Of a stretch of DNA of 9,816 nt, positions 1-7,263 are shown one piece after another (the first letter of the stretch is position 1; the number at the start of each line of letters is the position of its first letter). The position numbers were made by a program, and so were the translations under genes. The stretch is taken from NCBI GenBank assembly GCA_016784425.1, contig JADHUQ010000085.1, forward strand, positions 1 through 9,816. Reading direction: 5' to 3'. The stretch is from Candidatus Delongbacteria bacterium (GTDB lineage Bacteria > CAIWAD01 > BS150m-G50). The notes under the pieces were generated by a model. The model ran no database searches. It worked only from the letters and a program-made list of their open reading frames with translations, and was not told the origin of the DNA.

Positions 1-108
1 AGCCGCAGAAATCATGTTGGCGACCGCTCCGGTATGTAACTGGGCGAAGTTAATCTCACCCTCCGGTTCCTGTTGGATCAGTTTCCAGAGTTTCCCCGTG
101 TTAGTCAA
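1..108 (-). CDS. 5' end of an unidentified gene, cut by the left edge
   Basis: Seen: after the DUF72 stop (TGA, 107-105), only one minus-strand frame stays open to the window edge. It begins at TTG (108-106), which overlaps the stop as TTGA, and gives 36 codons starting MTNTGKLWKLIQQ and ending at base 1. The other two frames close quickly. A GGAGG lies 4 nt before the TTG, inside the end of the DUF72 gene, as expected for translational coupling. The residues suggest a short polar, basic start leading into a more hydrophobic stretch (TGAVANMISAA). From memory this loosely resembles the N-terminus of cyclic-peptide-export ABC transporters (SyrD-like), just before the first membrane helix. That is only a guess, because no diagnostic motif lies inside the window. 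The unusual TTG start leaves some doubt about the exact start. Confidence 0.45.
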   Translation of the reverse strand, partial: MTNTGKLWKLIQQEPEGEINFAQLHTGAVANMISAA

Positions 109-881
109 AGCTCCTCCAGCAGCTCACGTAGCATGAGCGCGTTCTTGACCGCCTGTCCTGCGTGGCAGTTATTAAAGAAAACCAGCGTCTCCTCTGCGCC
201 CTGATTCATCCGTTTGAGGGTGGGTCGCAATCCCTCCAGCTCCTCCCGGTTGTAGCCGTAATCATAACGATCACCTGGTGTACCGGGCCACCAGTTCTGG
301 CTGTTACGTCCGTGCAGTCTGAGGTAGGCTGTGGAGCTGGTACGCCAGTCCGTCAACCGCGGCAACCCCCTTAAACCGGGCAGGTCGGCATTCACCCAAC
401 CCGCATCAAGTTGCTCCAGAAATTCCTTTACCCCTGCAGTCAACCAGGAATCATGTCGAAATTCAAAATAGAGCGGATAATCCTGAAAGCTGCTTCTGAC
501 AGCTGCCAGATAATAACGGCCGGTTTGGTTGTTCCTGAATGAGTAGGGAAATTGAGCGATAAAACCGAGATGTTTATCCACCCGCCGCAACGGCTCGGTG
601 CGACGCATCAGCTCTGTGGCTTCCGGTTCGAGCTGACCCTTGTGGGTGATACTGTTGTGCGTCTTGACGACAACCCGGAAATCGGCCGGGGTTGCATTGA
701 CGAGTCGATCGATGGTGACCAGGGCGGGCTGACGATAATAGGAAACATTCAACTCCAGCAATCGGAAATACTCCGCATAATGCTCCAGCCAGCGATTCTG
801 GGGTAATCCTTTCGGGTAAACGGTGCCTTTCCAGTCAGGGAAACTGTAGCCTGAGGTACCAATGTTGTAGTGTCCACTCAT
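105..881 (-). CDS. DUF72 (YecE-like) family protein
   Basis: A complete 258-aa protein of the DUF72 family, which adopts a TIM-barrel-like fold and whose biochemical role is not established; length fits the family (about 230-280 aa). Diagnostic features seen: the N-terminal GTSGYSFPDW followed by YP, the ELNVSYYRQP segment corresponding to the usual 'E-N-x-F/Y-Y-x-x-P' strand, VVVKTH in the following strand, a central YFEFRHDSW (family 'EfRh-SW'), the AYLRLHGR strand, and the C-terminal FFNNCHAGQAVKNAL, the family's 'FNN-h--A--NA' signature. No signal peptide is visible, so it is probably cytoplasmic. The ATG at 881 follows a strong GGAGGT with 5-nt spacing, and hutI ends only 3 nt upstream, so the gene is probably co-transcribed and translationally coupled with hutI. 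The next gene starts by overlap at its stop. Its place in the hut cluster may be incidental; no link to histidine catabolism is known to me. Confidence 0.93.
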   Translation of the reverse strand: MSGHYNIGTSGYSFPDWKGTVYPKGLPQNRWLEHYAEYFRLLELNVSYYRQPALVTIDRLVNATPADFRVVVKTHNSITHKGQLEPEATELMRRTEPLRRVDKHLGFIAQFPYSFRNNQTGRYYLAAVRSSFQDYPLYFEFRHDSWLTAGVKEFLEQLDAGWVNADLPGLRGLPRLTDWRTSSTAYLRLHGRNSQNWWPGTPGDRYDYGYNREELEGLRPTLKRMNQGAEETLVFFNNCHAGQAVKNALMLRELLEEL

Positions 882-884
882 GCG

Positions 885-2102
885 CTACCTCCGGATCACC
901 TGTCTGCCGGACAGCCAGACCTGCTGCGGTCTGATATTCGGCTGGTAGGGAATCTCGGCGGGCTCCCGCACGTCCCATACCAGCAGGTCGGCGTCATACC
1001 CCACGGTAAGTGCCCCTTTACGATCAGCCAACTGCAGTACACGAGCCCCCCCCATGGTGGCGGCCCACAGCGCTTCACTGCTGGTCAGCTGCAACTGCAG
1101 GCAGGCCAGGTGCATGATCAACGGCAGTGAGACAAACATACCGGAACCGGGATTGAGGTTGGTCGCCAACGCTGTAACACAGCCAGCGGCGATGAGCTCC
1201 CGCGCTGGCGCGTATTGCTGCATCCTCAGAAAACAGGTAGAGCCGGGCAACAACAGCGCAATGACACCGGCCTTTTGCAGCGCCTCAATTCCCGCACTAT
1301 CGATCTGCTCCAGATGGTCGGCGGAGAGAGCACCCAACTCGGCGGCCAGCCTGGCACCACCGGAGGCGCTCAACTGATCGGCGTGCAACCGCACTGGTAT
1401 ACCCAGGTCTAGGGAGGCGGTCAGGATACGGCGGCTCTCCTCTACCGAGAAAACCCCCTCCTCGCAGAAGATGTCGGTGCAATCCGCCAGCCCTTCCTGT
1501 CGGGCGGCGGGGAGGATTTCCTCGATGATCAGGCTGATGTAATCTTCCCGCCGCTCACGGTATTCATCCGGCACATCATGGGCCGCCAACAGGGTGCGAA
1601 CGACGGTAAATCCCTCCTCTGCCGCCACCTCGCCCAGCAAACGTAGCGAACGTAATTCCTGCTCCAGATTGAGACCGTATCCGGACTTACCCTCGAAAGT
1701 GGTTGTGCCACAGTCCAGGCATTCCCGCCAGCGTTTCCGCAGCCCGGTTTTCAGCTGCTCAGAGGTGGCGGTGCGCAGAGAGCGTACCGAAGCACGGATG
1801 CCACCACCGGCGGCGGCGATCTCCCGGTAGCTGCTACCCTGGTTGCGTTGTTCAAATTCCTCGTGGCGATGGGCGCCGAAAAGGGGGTGTTGATGGGAGT
1901 CTACAAAACCGGGAGTGACAATACCACCCTCTGCCGATACCCGGGTGATGCCGGGTGCGCGGGCAAGTTCCCCGGCTGTCCCGATAGCGGCGATGCGCCC
2001 TTCAGCCATCAGCAGGGCGTCACCAGCCAGCAGGTCGATCCGGTGGGGATGTGTCACACTGGGGGAATAGATCCGGTGTATGTTTTCCAACAGATATTGC
2101 AT
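885..2102 (-). CDS. hutI: Imidazolonepropionase (HutI), with Asn at the expected metal-ligand Asp
   Basis: HutI hydrolyses 4-imidazolone-5-propionate to N-formimino-L-glutamate, the third step of histidine degradation, in the cytoplasm with one metal ion (amidohydrolase superfamily). The 405-aa length matches the family. Motifs: TPGFVDSHQHP with H70 and H72 (first two metal ligands), the AHRHEEFEQR segment, the EIAAAGGGI loop, FEGKSGYGL (139-144 region), AAHDVP (173-178), CEEGVFS (213-219), LHADQ with H240 (third histidine ligand) and ALSADHLE with H263. Odd: the usual ATDxNPG signature reads ATNLNPG, so residue 315 is Asn (codon AAC, 1160-1158) where family members have the metal-binding, catalytic Asp. 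All other signature residues are intact, so this is either a natural variant with altered activity or a divergent branch. The ATG start has GGGAGG 4 nt upstream; the acyltransferase gene ends 42 nt upstream. A run of eight G lies in codons 350-353 (plus-strand C run 1046-1053). Confidence 0.94.
   Translation of the reverse strand: MQYLLENIHRIYSPSVTHPHRIDLLAGDALLMAEGRIAAIGTAGELARAPGITRVSAEGGIVTPGFVDSHQHPLFGAHRHEEFEQRNQGSSYREIAAAGGGIRASVRSLRTATSEQLKTGLRKRWRECLDCGTTTFEGKSGYGLNLEQELRSLRLLGEVAAEEGFTVVRTLLAAHDVPDEYRERREDYISLIIEEILPAARQEGLADCTDIFCEEGVFSVEESRRILTASLDLGIPVRLHADQLSASGGARLAAELGALSADHLEQIDSAGIEALQKAGVIALLLPGSTCFLRMQQYAPARELIAAGCVTALATNLNPGSGMFVSLPLIMHLACLQLQLTSSEALWAATMGGARVLQLADRKGALTVGYDADLLVWDVREPAEIPYQPNIRPQQVWLSGRQVIRR
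887..892 (-). promoter_or_regulatory. Ribosome binding site of the DUF72 gene, overlapping the hutI stop
   Basis: GGAGGT on the minus strand, 5 nt before the ATG at 881. Its last base is the first base of the hutI stop codon TAG (887-885), so ribosomes ending hutI sit on this site. This supports translational coupling and fixes the DUF72 start. Confidence 0.8.
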
Positions 2103-2144
2103 AATACCTCCCGGAGGGCAGCGACGGTTCTACCGGCAGCGCTG

Positions 2145-2813
2145 TCAATCCTCCACCAGCTCGTAGATCTTATCAACCACCAGTTGAGCCTGTTCCTGCA
2201 TGATTTTGTAGTTTTCCGGTTTGATCACCAGTGGCGGCAACCGGAAAGGTTTGCCAACCCGCACGGCAAGACGACGCGGTCGGGGAATACTCTTGCCGGG
2301 TGGCAGGGCCTTGAAAGTACCACTGACACCTACCGGTACAATCGGTACATCCGCCAGCTGCGCCAGCCGGACAACGCCGGTACGGGGACGGGGTGGAACT
2401 TCCAGGCTGCGACGGCGGGTGCCTTCCGGTGCCATAAAAAAAATGCCCCCCCCCTTGAGATAAGCCAGGGCGGTATTGATGGAACGCTCATCCTGCTCCC
2501 CCCGCCGCACCGGTACAAAACCGAGGCGCTTCACCCACCAGCGGATCAGCGGTGTCCGGAACAGTGACTCCTTGGCCCAGGCAGAAACAACCTCGTTGTT
2601 TACGGCCAGCGACAAGGCGACGGTATCGAGGTTACTGCTGTGATTGAACACAACCAGGTAGGGGGGAGCGGGATAGTTTTCGCGACCCTGACTGCGGGCG
2701 CAAAAGTAAAGCAGAGCGAAACACTTGATCAGGAACCGGGCACAATGGAAGACAAACCGGTTCTGGTGCAGCTCGTACAGTTCTGTTACCGGTGGTGTAG
2801 TGGCAGTTGTCAT
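2145..2813 (-). CDS. 1-acyl-sn-glycerol-3-phosphate acyltransferase (PlsC family)
   Basis: A membrane-associated acyltransferase of the PlsC/LPLAT family, expected to move a fatty acyl chain onto lysophosphatidic acid or a related lysolipid, giving phosphatidic acid. Motifs in order (numbering from the ATG at 2813, 222 aa): motif I NHSSNLD, the catalytic HX4D with H58 and D63; motif II GFVPVRRG around 98-105; motif III PEGTRRR around 129-135; motif IV VPIVPVGVSGT around 156-166. A hydrophobic stretch near residues 20-40 could anchor it to the inner membrane. A TTG one codon upstream (2816) is in frame, but GGGGA lies 5 nt before the ATG, so I prefer the ATG. It sits between hutU (30 nt upstream) and hutI (42 nt downstream), an unusual neighbour for histidine genes. 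The coding strand has a G9 run and a T8 run just before motif III. The exact substrate cannot be told; it could be a second PlsC or a lysolipid acyltransferase. Confidence 0.9.
   Translation of the reverse strand: MTTATTPPVTELYELHQNRFVFHCARFLIKCFALLYFCARSQGRENYPAPPYLVVFNHSSNLDTVALSLAVNNEVVSAWAKESLFRTPLIRWWVKRLGFVPVRRGEQDERSINTALAYLKGGGIFFMAPEGTRRRSLEVPPRPRTGVVRLAQLADVPIVPVGVSGTFKALPPGKSIPRPRRLAVRVGKPFRLPPLVIKPENYKIMQEQAQLVVDKIYELVED
2436..2454 (-). repeat. Homopolymer tracts (A8 and C9 on plus; G9 and T8 in the gene)
   Basis: On the plus strand a run of eight A (2436-2443) is followed by TG and then nine C (2446-2454). In the acyltransferase gene this encodes K-GGG-I-FF-M directly before the PEGTRRR motif. 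The reading frame is intact here. A slip of one base in either tract would frameshift the protein before motifs III and IV and destroy activity. Such tracts act as contingency loci in some bacteria; whether this one varies is unknown. Confidence 0.75.
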
Positions 2814-2843
2814 CAATATCCCCGGCTGGTACTCGGTGATCGC

Positions 2844-4493
<1,650 letters not shown>

Positions 4494-4706
4494 CTCTGGA
4501 ATTCCTCTATTGTCTCAGTATTGCTACTGAGTGTCTTTCTATAAATTATGGTTGTGATACAAGCGCAGACAGACAGCGTCCCGGATCGGTTCATTTCACA
4601 TCTACTGAAGAGCGCCGGGCAGCGCGTGAGTCCGGGGAGTGAATCCGTTGAACCGCCGTCCATACTTGACCTGTTGGTTCGGTAGGCAGGAAAATACTCA
4701 CAACCG
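4494..4706. other. 213-nt intergenic region between the receiver gene and hutU
   Basis: No open frame of interest is seen here. The hutU-proximal part is AT-rich (CTATAAATTATG, 4539-4550) and is the likely place for the hutU promoter, but I cannot find a convincing -35 partner for it. Farther upstream, CGGTTCA (4587-4593) pairs with TGAACCG (4649-4655), and inside it TTCAC (4595-4599) pairs with GTGAA (4639-4643). A small GCGC/GCGC stem (4612-4615 with 4622-4625) lies within. This nested arrangement could fold as RNA or be a worn repeat. It matches no riboswitch or RNA family that I can name. Confidence 0.4.
4514..4531 (-). promoter_or_regulatory. Perfect hairpin with GCAA loop in the hutU leader
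   Basis: On the gene strand CTCAGTA is followed by GCAA and TACTGAG: a perfect 7-bp stem with a 4-nt loop of the stable GNRA type. It ends 11 nt before the hutU Shine-Dalgarno and 20 nt before the ATG. As DNA it is a short palindrome that could bind a dimeric regulator; as RNA it could stabilise the 5' end or affect ribosome access. A third copy of the half-site (CTACTGA on plus) occurs at 4602-4608. It has no T tract in a position to act as a terminator. The pairing is directly visible; the role is inferred. Confidence 0.55.
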
Positions 4707-4719
4707 TTAAAACAGTGAG
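4697..4719 (-). terminator. Weak hairpin at the end of the receiver gene
   Basis: CTCAC (gene strand, 4719-4715) can pair with GTGAG (4701-4697), and TATTTT follows on the gene strand. The stem is only 5 bp with a 13-nt loop and it includes the stop codon at 4709-4707. It would be a poor rho-independent terminator at best, listed because nothing better ends this gene. Confidence 0.2.
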
Positions 4720-5084
4720 CGCAACGCTTGATCCAGCTCTTCTACCCGGTAAGGTTTAGCCACCCGAGCCTGGAAGCCATGTTGCCGGAAGTTAATCATG
4801 GCGGGTTCATTGGCAAAACCGCTGGAGACAACGGCCCGTACTTCCGGATCGACCTCCAGCAATTTACGGATCGTCTCTTCGCCACCCATACCGTTGTCAA
4901 CGGTCAGGTCCAGCACCACAGCAGAGAAGGGTTGTCCACTCTGCATAGCTTCCAGGTAGGAAGTCAGGGCCTCGCGCCCATCTCGCACACAGACTACCTC
5001 GTAGCCCTGGATAGTCAACAGCTCACTCACTACTTCCTGGATGTCCAACTCGTCATCCATCAACAGAACACGTGGTTTTTTCAT
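4707..5084 (-). CDS. Stand-alone response regulator receiver protein
   Basis: A 125-aa protein that is a single CheY-like receiver domain with no output domain. Key residues: acidic pocket D10-D11-E12 (LLMDDE), phospho-acceptor D59 (VVLDLTVDNGMGG), the Ser87 switch position (VVSSG) and Lys110 (AKPY). The segment from GMGGEETIRKLLEVDP to the SSGFANEP and AKPYRVEEL motifs is the type usually found as the C-terminal receiver of hybrid sensor kinases, so it may take phosphate from a kinase encoded elsewhere; no kinase lies in the window. An in-frame GTG at 5120 would add 12 residues, but the ATG at 5084 starts at the conserved KKPRVLLMDDE edge, has AAGGAG 9 nt upstream, and follows a promoter-like pair that would start transcription after the GTG. 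Probably cytoplasmic and probably transcribed on its own. Confidence 0.93.
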   Translation of the reverse strand: MKKPRVLLMDDELDIQEVVSELLTIQGYEVVCVRDGREALTSYLEAMQSGQPFSAVVLDLTVDNGMGGEETIRKLLEVDPEVRAVVSSGFANEPAMINFRQHGFQARVAKPYRVEELDQALRSLF

Positions 5085-5093
5085 AACACAGCG

Positions 5094-5099
5094 CTCCTT
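5094..5099 (-). promoter_or_regulatory. Ribosome binding site fixing the receiver start
   Basis: AAGGAG on the gene strand, 9 nt before the ATG at 5084. The upstream GTG at 5120 has no comparable site, so the shorter 125-aa product is preferred. Confidence 0.65.
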
Positions 5100-5107
5100 G
5101 CCTCTGT

Positions 5108-5136
5108 ATAATATTGTCACACGCTAAGGGTATGAA
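5108..5136 (-). promoter_or_regulatory. Candidate sigma70-type promoter of the receiver gene
   Basis: On the gene strand, TTCATA (5136-5131; 4 of 6 match to TTGACA) is followed after exactly 17 nt by TATTAT (5113-5108; 5 of 6 match to TATAAT). Transcription would start near 5101 and leave a short leader holding the ribosome binding site. The consensus used is the general bacterial one; if the host is from the Bacteroidota its promoters differ, which lowers confidence. Confidence 0.4.
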
Positions 5137-5239
5137 TGGTGCCGGTCTAGATTTAGTGTTCCATCAGTTTGAGTTATAATTGCGATTCCGTTAAGAAATT
5201 GCAACCACTAACCTGAACAGCAGCTGGGTTGTCTCTTAC

Positions 5240-6757
5240 TCACTTCAGACAATCGTTACGGTTGTGATCGGTCACCGAGCTTTCCGATGGAGCTTGTCTC
5301 TTCCGGCGCGGCAGGGAGGGTGGTGTATCACGCTCGGACCGGGGGGCGCTCTGCAGCTCCCCACTCAGACTGGAATCAAGTTCCTGCAACTGCTGCAGGT
5401 AGAGTCTGGTGTCGCTGTCCCGACTCTGCTCTATCAGTTGTCGGACCAGGCGAGCGGAGTCCTTCTCGAGACTGTTGAAGAAGCGCAGCAGTGCCGCACC
5501 CCACTCCCGGTCATCCCCGGTTTGCTCGACCTGCAGCAGCCGCTCAGCCATCTTAAGTCGTGATTCCAGCGTAAAACCGTGCAGTACCAGCAGTCCATTG
5601 AAATGGGAAAGATCATGCTCACTTTCACACAACAGTGTCTGCAACAGTGGCAGAAAGTTCTCCGGCGTGGCAGTCATAATGTCAGCGACAGCATCCAGTA
5701 CCCTAGGCAACGGTGTCTGCAGCAATCCCATCAGCTCCCGTTGAAAACCGGTAATATCCAGCTCCCCCGCCAGTTTAACCAGCCGGTTGAAATTAAGACC
5801 GAAACCGGGACCGAGGACATGCTGGCAGAGCATATCGTCGAGTAGTTTGCGCAAAGGTTCCCTTACAGTGGTACCGAGTACCAGCAGCTCCTCCCAGGCC
5901 TGTTCTGCCCGCTCGTCGCGGAAGAGTAACAGTCGGGCGAGGTTCTGTACAGCCAGCTCTTCGGTGTTCTGTGGCTCCTCATTGCTCCATTCAACCCACT
6001 CCCGGTTGAGCTGTAGCGCCGTGTCGATCAATCCCACAACCTCCGGCGGCAACACCTCCAGCAGGTTATGCCCTTCGTCCTCCAGATATTGCAGACGGGA
6101 AACCGCCTCTGGATCGAGATCTGCCGCCAGCTCCTCAATTTGCTCCAGGGTGGCCAGCATCTCATCCCAGGAACCCTCAAAATGGACTTCCCGCAATGCC
6201 AGGTAAGCCTGATCCTGGGGGGTCAATAGCGATTCCCGCTCCTGATCAGGTGGTGGGGAGGGGCGACAGTCGAACATCGTCTTCCAGGCGGCTTTCCCCA
6301 TTCTTACAGCTTGATCCGGAGTGAGTGTCTCCGCCTCAATGGCGTTAAGGTCCCTCAGCATCTTGACAGTCAGCGTCAGCCGCTCGATCTGCTCTTCCTC
6401 GTAATGGAGTAGCTGGTCTTCATCAATACCCAGGGCAATCTGCAGATAGTCCCGCAGGTCGTTACGGCGCTCCTCCAGATAAATGGCGCTATTCTCAGGT
6501 TTGGTGAGAAACGGCAAATCTGAAGTATCATTCAGCGCCTGCAGCCAGTTCCAGCCTGTCTCCAGCAGGGTTGCCAGGTGTGATAACTCCGTGTTCGTCA
6601 GGGTTTCCGGTAACTGCTGATCAAGCAGGACGAAAAGATCCCCGACGCTTTTCTCTTCGTAGTGGATCTGCAGGGCAAGGGTTCGGGCCAGTATGTTTGA
6701 TACCGGCAGATGGGGCAGGAGATGGCTTATCTCTTTTTGAAACGGTGCGTACTGCAT
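5240..6757 (-). CDS. Uncharacterised acidic, all-helical protein
   Basis: I do not recognise this 505-aa protein. Seen: no signal peptide or membrane segment, so it is probably cytoplasmic. It is rich in Leu and Glu with repeated helix-like patterns, for example LQYLEDEGHNLLEVLPPEV, LARLLLFRDERAEQAWEELL and LLQTPLPRVLDAVADIM, which read like HEAT- or ARM-type solenoid repeats. A short Pro-rich break (CRPSPPPDQ, about residues 164-172) separates an N-terminal helical part from the rest. The last 44 residues (about 462-505) are low in hydrophobics, with a basic LPRRKRQ patch, and are probably disordered. The frame is open up to 6931, but the ATG at 6757 has a perfect AGGAGG 6 nt upstream and lies 10 nt after the rlpA stop; the extension would overlap rlpA and has Cys/Trp/Gly-rich shadow-like composition. 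It is probably co-expressed with rlpA. A scaffold or protein-binding role is only an inference. Confidence 0.85.
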   Translation of the reverse strand: MQYAPFQKEISHLLPHLPVSNILARTLALQIHYEEKSVGDLFVLLDQQLPETLTNTELSHLATLLETGWNWLQALNDTSDLPFLTKPENSAIYLEERRNDLRDYLQIALGIDEDQLLHYEEEQIERLTLTVKMLRDLNAIEAETLTPDQAVRMGKAAWKTMFDCRPSPPPDQERESLLTPQDQAYLALREVHFEGSWDEMLATLEQIEELAADLDPEAVSRLQYLEDEGHNLLEVLPPEVVGLIDTALQLNREWVEWSNEEPQNTEELAVQNLARLLLFRDERAEQAWEELLVLGTTVREPLRKLLDDMLCQHVLGPGFGLNFNRLVKLAGELDITGFQRELMGLLQTPLPRVLDAVADIMTATPENFLPLLQTLLCESEHDLSHFNGLLVLHGFTLESRLKMAERLLQVEQTGDDREWGAALLRFFNSLEKDSARLVRQLIEQSRDSDTRLYLQQLQELDSSLSGELQSAPRSERDTPPSLPRRKRQAPSESSVTDHNRNDCLK

Positions 6758-6763
6758 GGTATT

Positions 6764-6769
6764 CCTCCT
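6764..6769 (-). promoter_or_regulatory. Ribosome binding site overlapping the rlpA stop
   Basis: AGGAGG on the gene strand, 6 nt before the ATG at 6757. Its first two bases are the last two bases of the rlpA stop codon TAG (6770-6768). It decides the start of the 505-aa protein against the longer open frame and suggests translational coupling with rlpA. Confidence 0.8.
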
Positions 6770-7199
6770 AACCGCCTGAAGCTGCCGGCCAGCTGACAAC
6801 TTCCACCCGCACCCGGGTAATCCCAGCCTGCAGGAATCCCAGTTGCCTGGCAGCCTCGCGTGAACAGTCGATGATACGGCCTTTGATGAAAGGCCCGCGA
6901 TCGTTAATCCGCAGCACCAGCTCGCGATCATTAGCGAGGTTGGTCACCCTTACCCGGGTACCCAGTGGGAGGGTTTTATGGGCGGCGCTGATTTCATTCA
7001 TGTCGAAGATCTCACCCGAAGCGGTCGGTCGTCCCTGGAATTTACTGCCGTACCAGGAGGCCATGCCGGTTTCCACCCAGCGTTGACCGGTAGTACCCGC
7101 TTCACCACCCTGCCGGTAGATCGGTGCCGGGGAACAGGAAAGCAACACCAGCCAGCCTGCCAGCAGTATTGCAGTCAGTGAGATGATTCGGGATGGCAT
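6768..7199 (-). CDS. rlpA: RlpA-type septal ring lytic transglycosylase lipoprotein (minimal form)
   Basis: A 143-aa lipoprotein with a double-psi beta-barrel (DPBB) domain. RlpA-type enzymes cleave peptidoglycan glycan strands lacking stem peptides at the division site. Seen: a hydrophobic signal peptide (about 5-20) ending in lipobox LLSC, so Cys22 is probably lipidated and the protein held on the periplasmic side of a membrane. The DPBB domain runs about 46-135: GMASWYGSKFQGRPTASGE, DMNEISAAHKTLPLGTRVRV, NLANDRELVLRINDRGPF and GRIIDCSREAARQLG. E63, H74 and D100 match the catalytically important Glu, His and Asp described for Pseudomonas RlpA, so it may be active. Unlike the longer gammaproteobacterial proteins it has no C-terminal SPOR domain. 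The ATG at 7199 has AGGAG 7 nt upstream. pyrD ends 64 nt upstream with no terminator in between. Confidence 0.93.
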   Translation of the reverse strand: MPSRIISLTAILLAGWLVLLSCSPAPIYRQGGEAGTTGQRWVETGMASWYGSKFQGRPTASGEIFDMNEISAAHKTLPLGTRVRVTNLANDRELVLRINDRGPFIKGRIIDCSREAARQLGFLQAGITRVRVEVVSWPAASGG

Positions 7200-7263
7200 G
7201 GATTTACTCCTTTAGGGAGCGACGGCAGCCTGGAGAAAGGTCTGACCGTTGCTCTGTCTCACA

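Noticed and set aside
1848..2567. 239-aa plus-strand open frame antisense to hutI and plsC
   Set aside because: It overlaps two confident genes and shows no family motifs; a composition shadow of GC-rich codons.
4600..4660. Possible tRNA because of GGTTCA-like motif and stems
   Set aside because: No cloverleaf, anticodon arm or proper T-loop and acceptor spacing could be fitted on either strand.
5178..5202. Direct repeat AATTGC spaced 19 nt upstream of the receiver gene
   Set aside because: Six-base repeats in an AT-rich spacer are expected by chance; no further copies or symmetry.
6758..6931. 58-residue N-terminal extension of the 505-aa protein
   Set aside because: It overlaps rlpA, is Cys/Trp/Gly-rich unlike the rest of the protein, and the ATG at 6757 has a perfect ribosome binding site.
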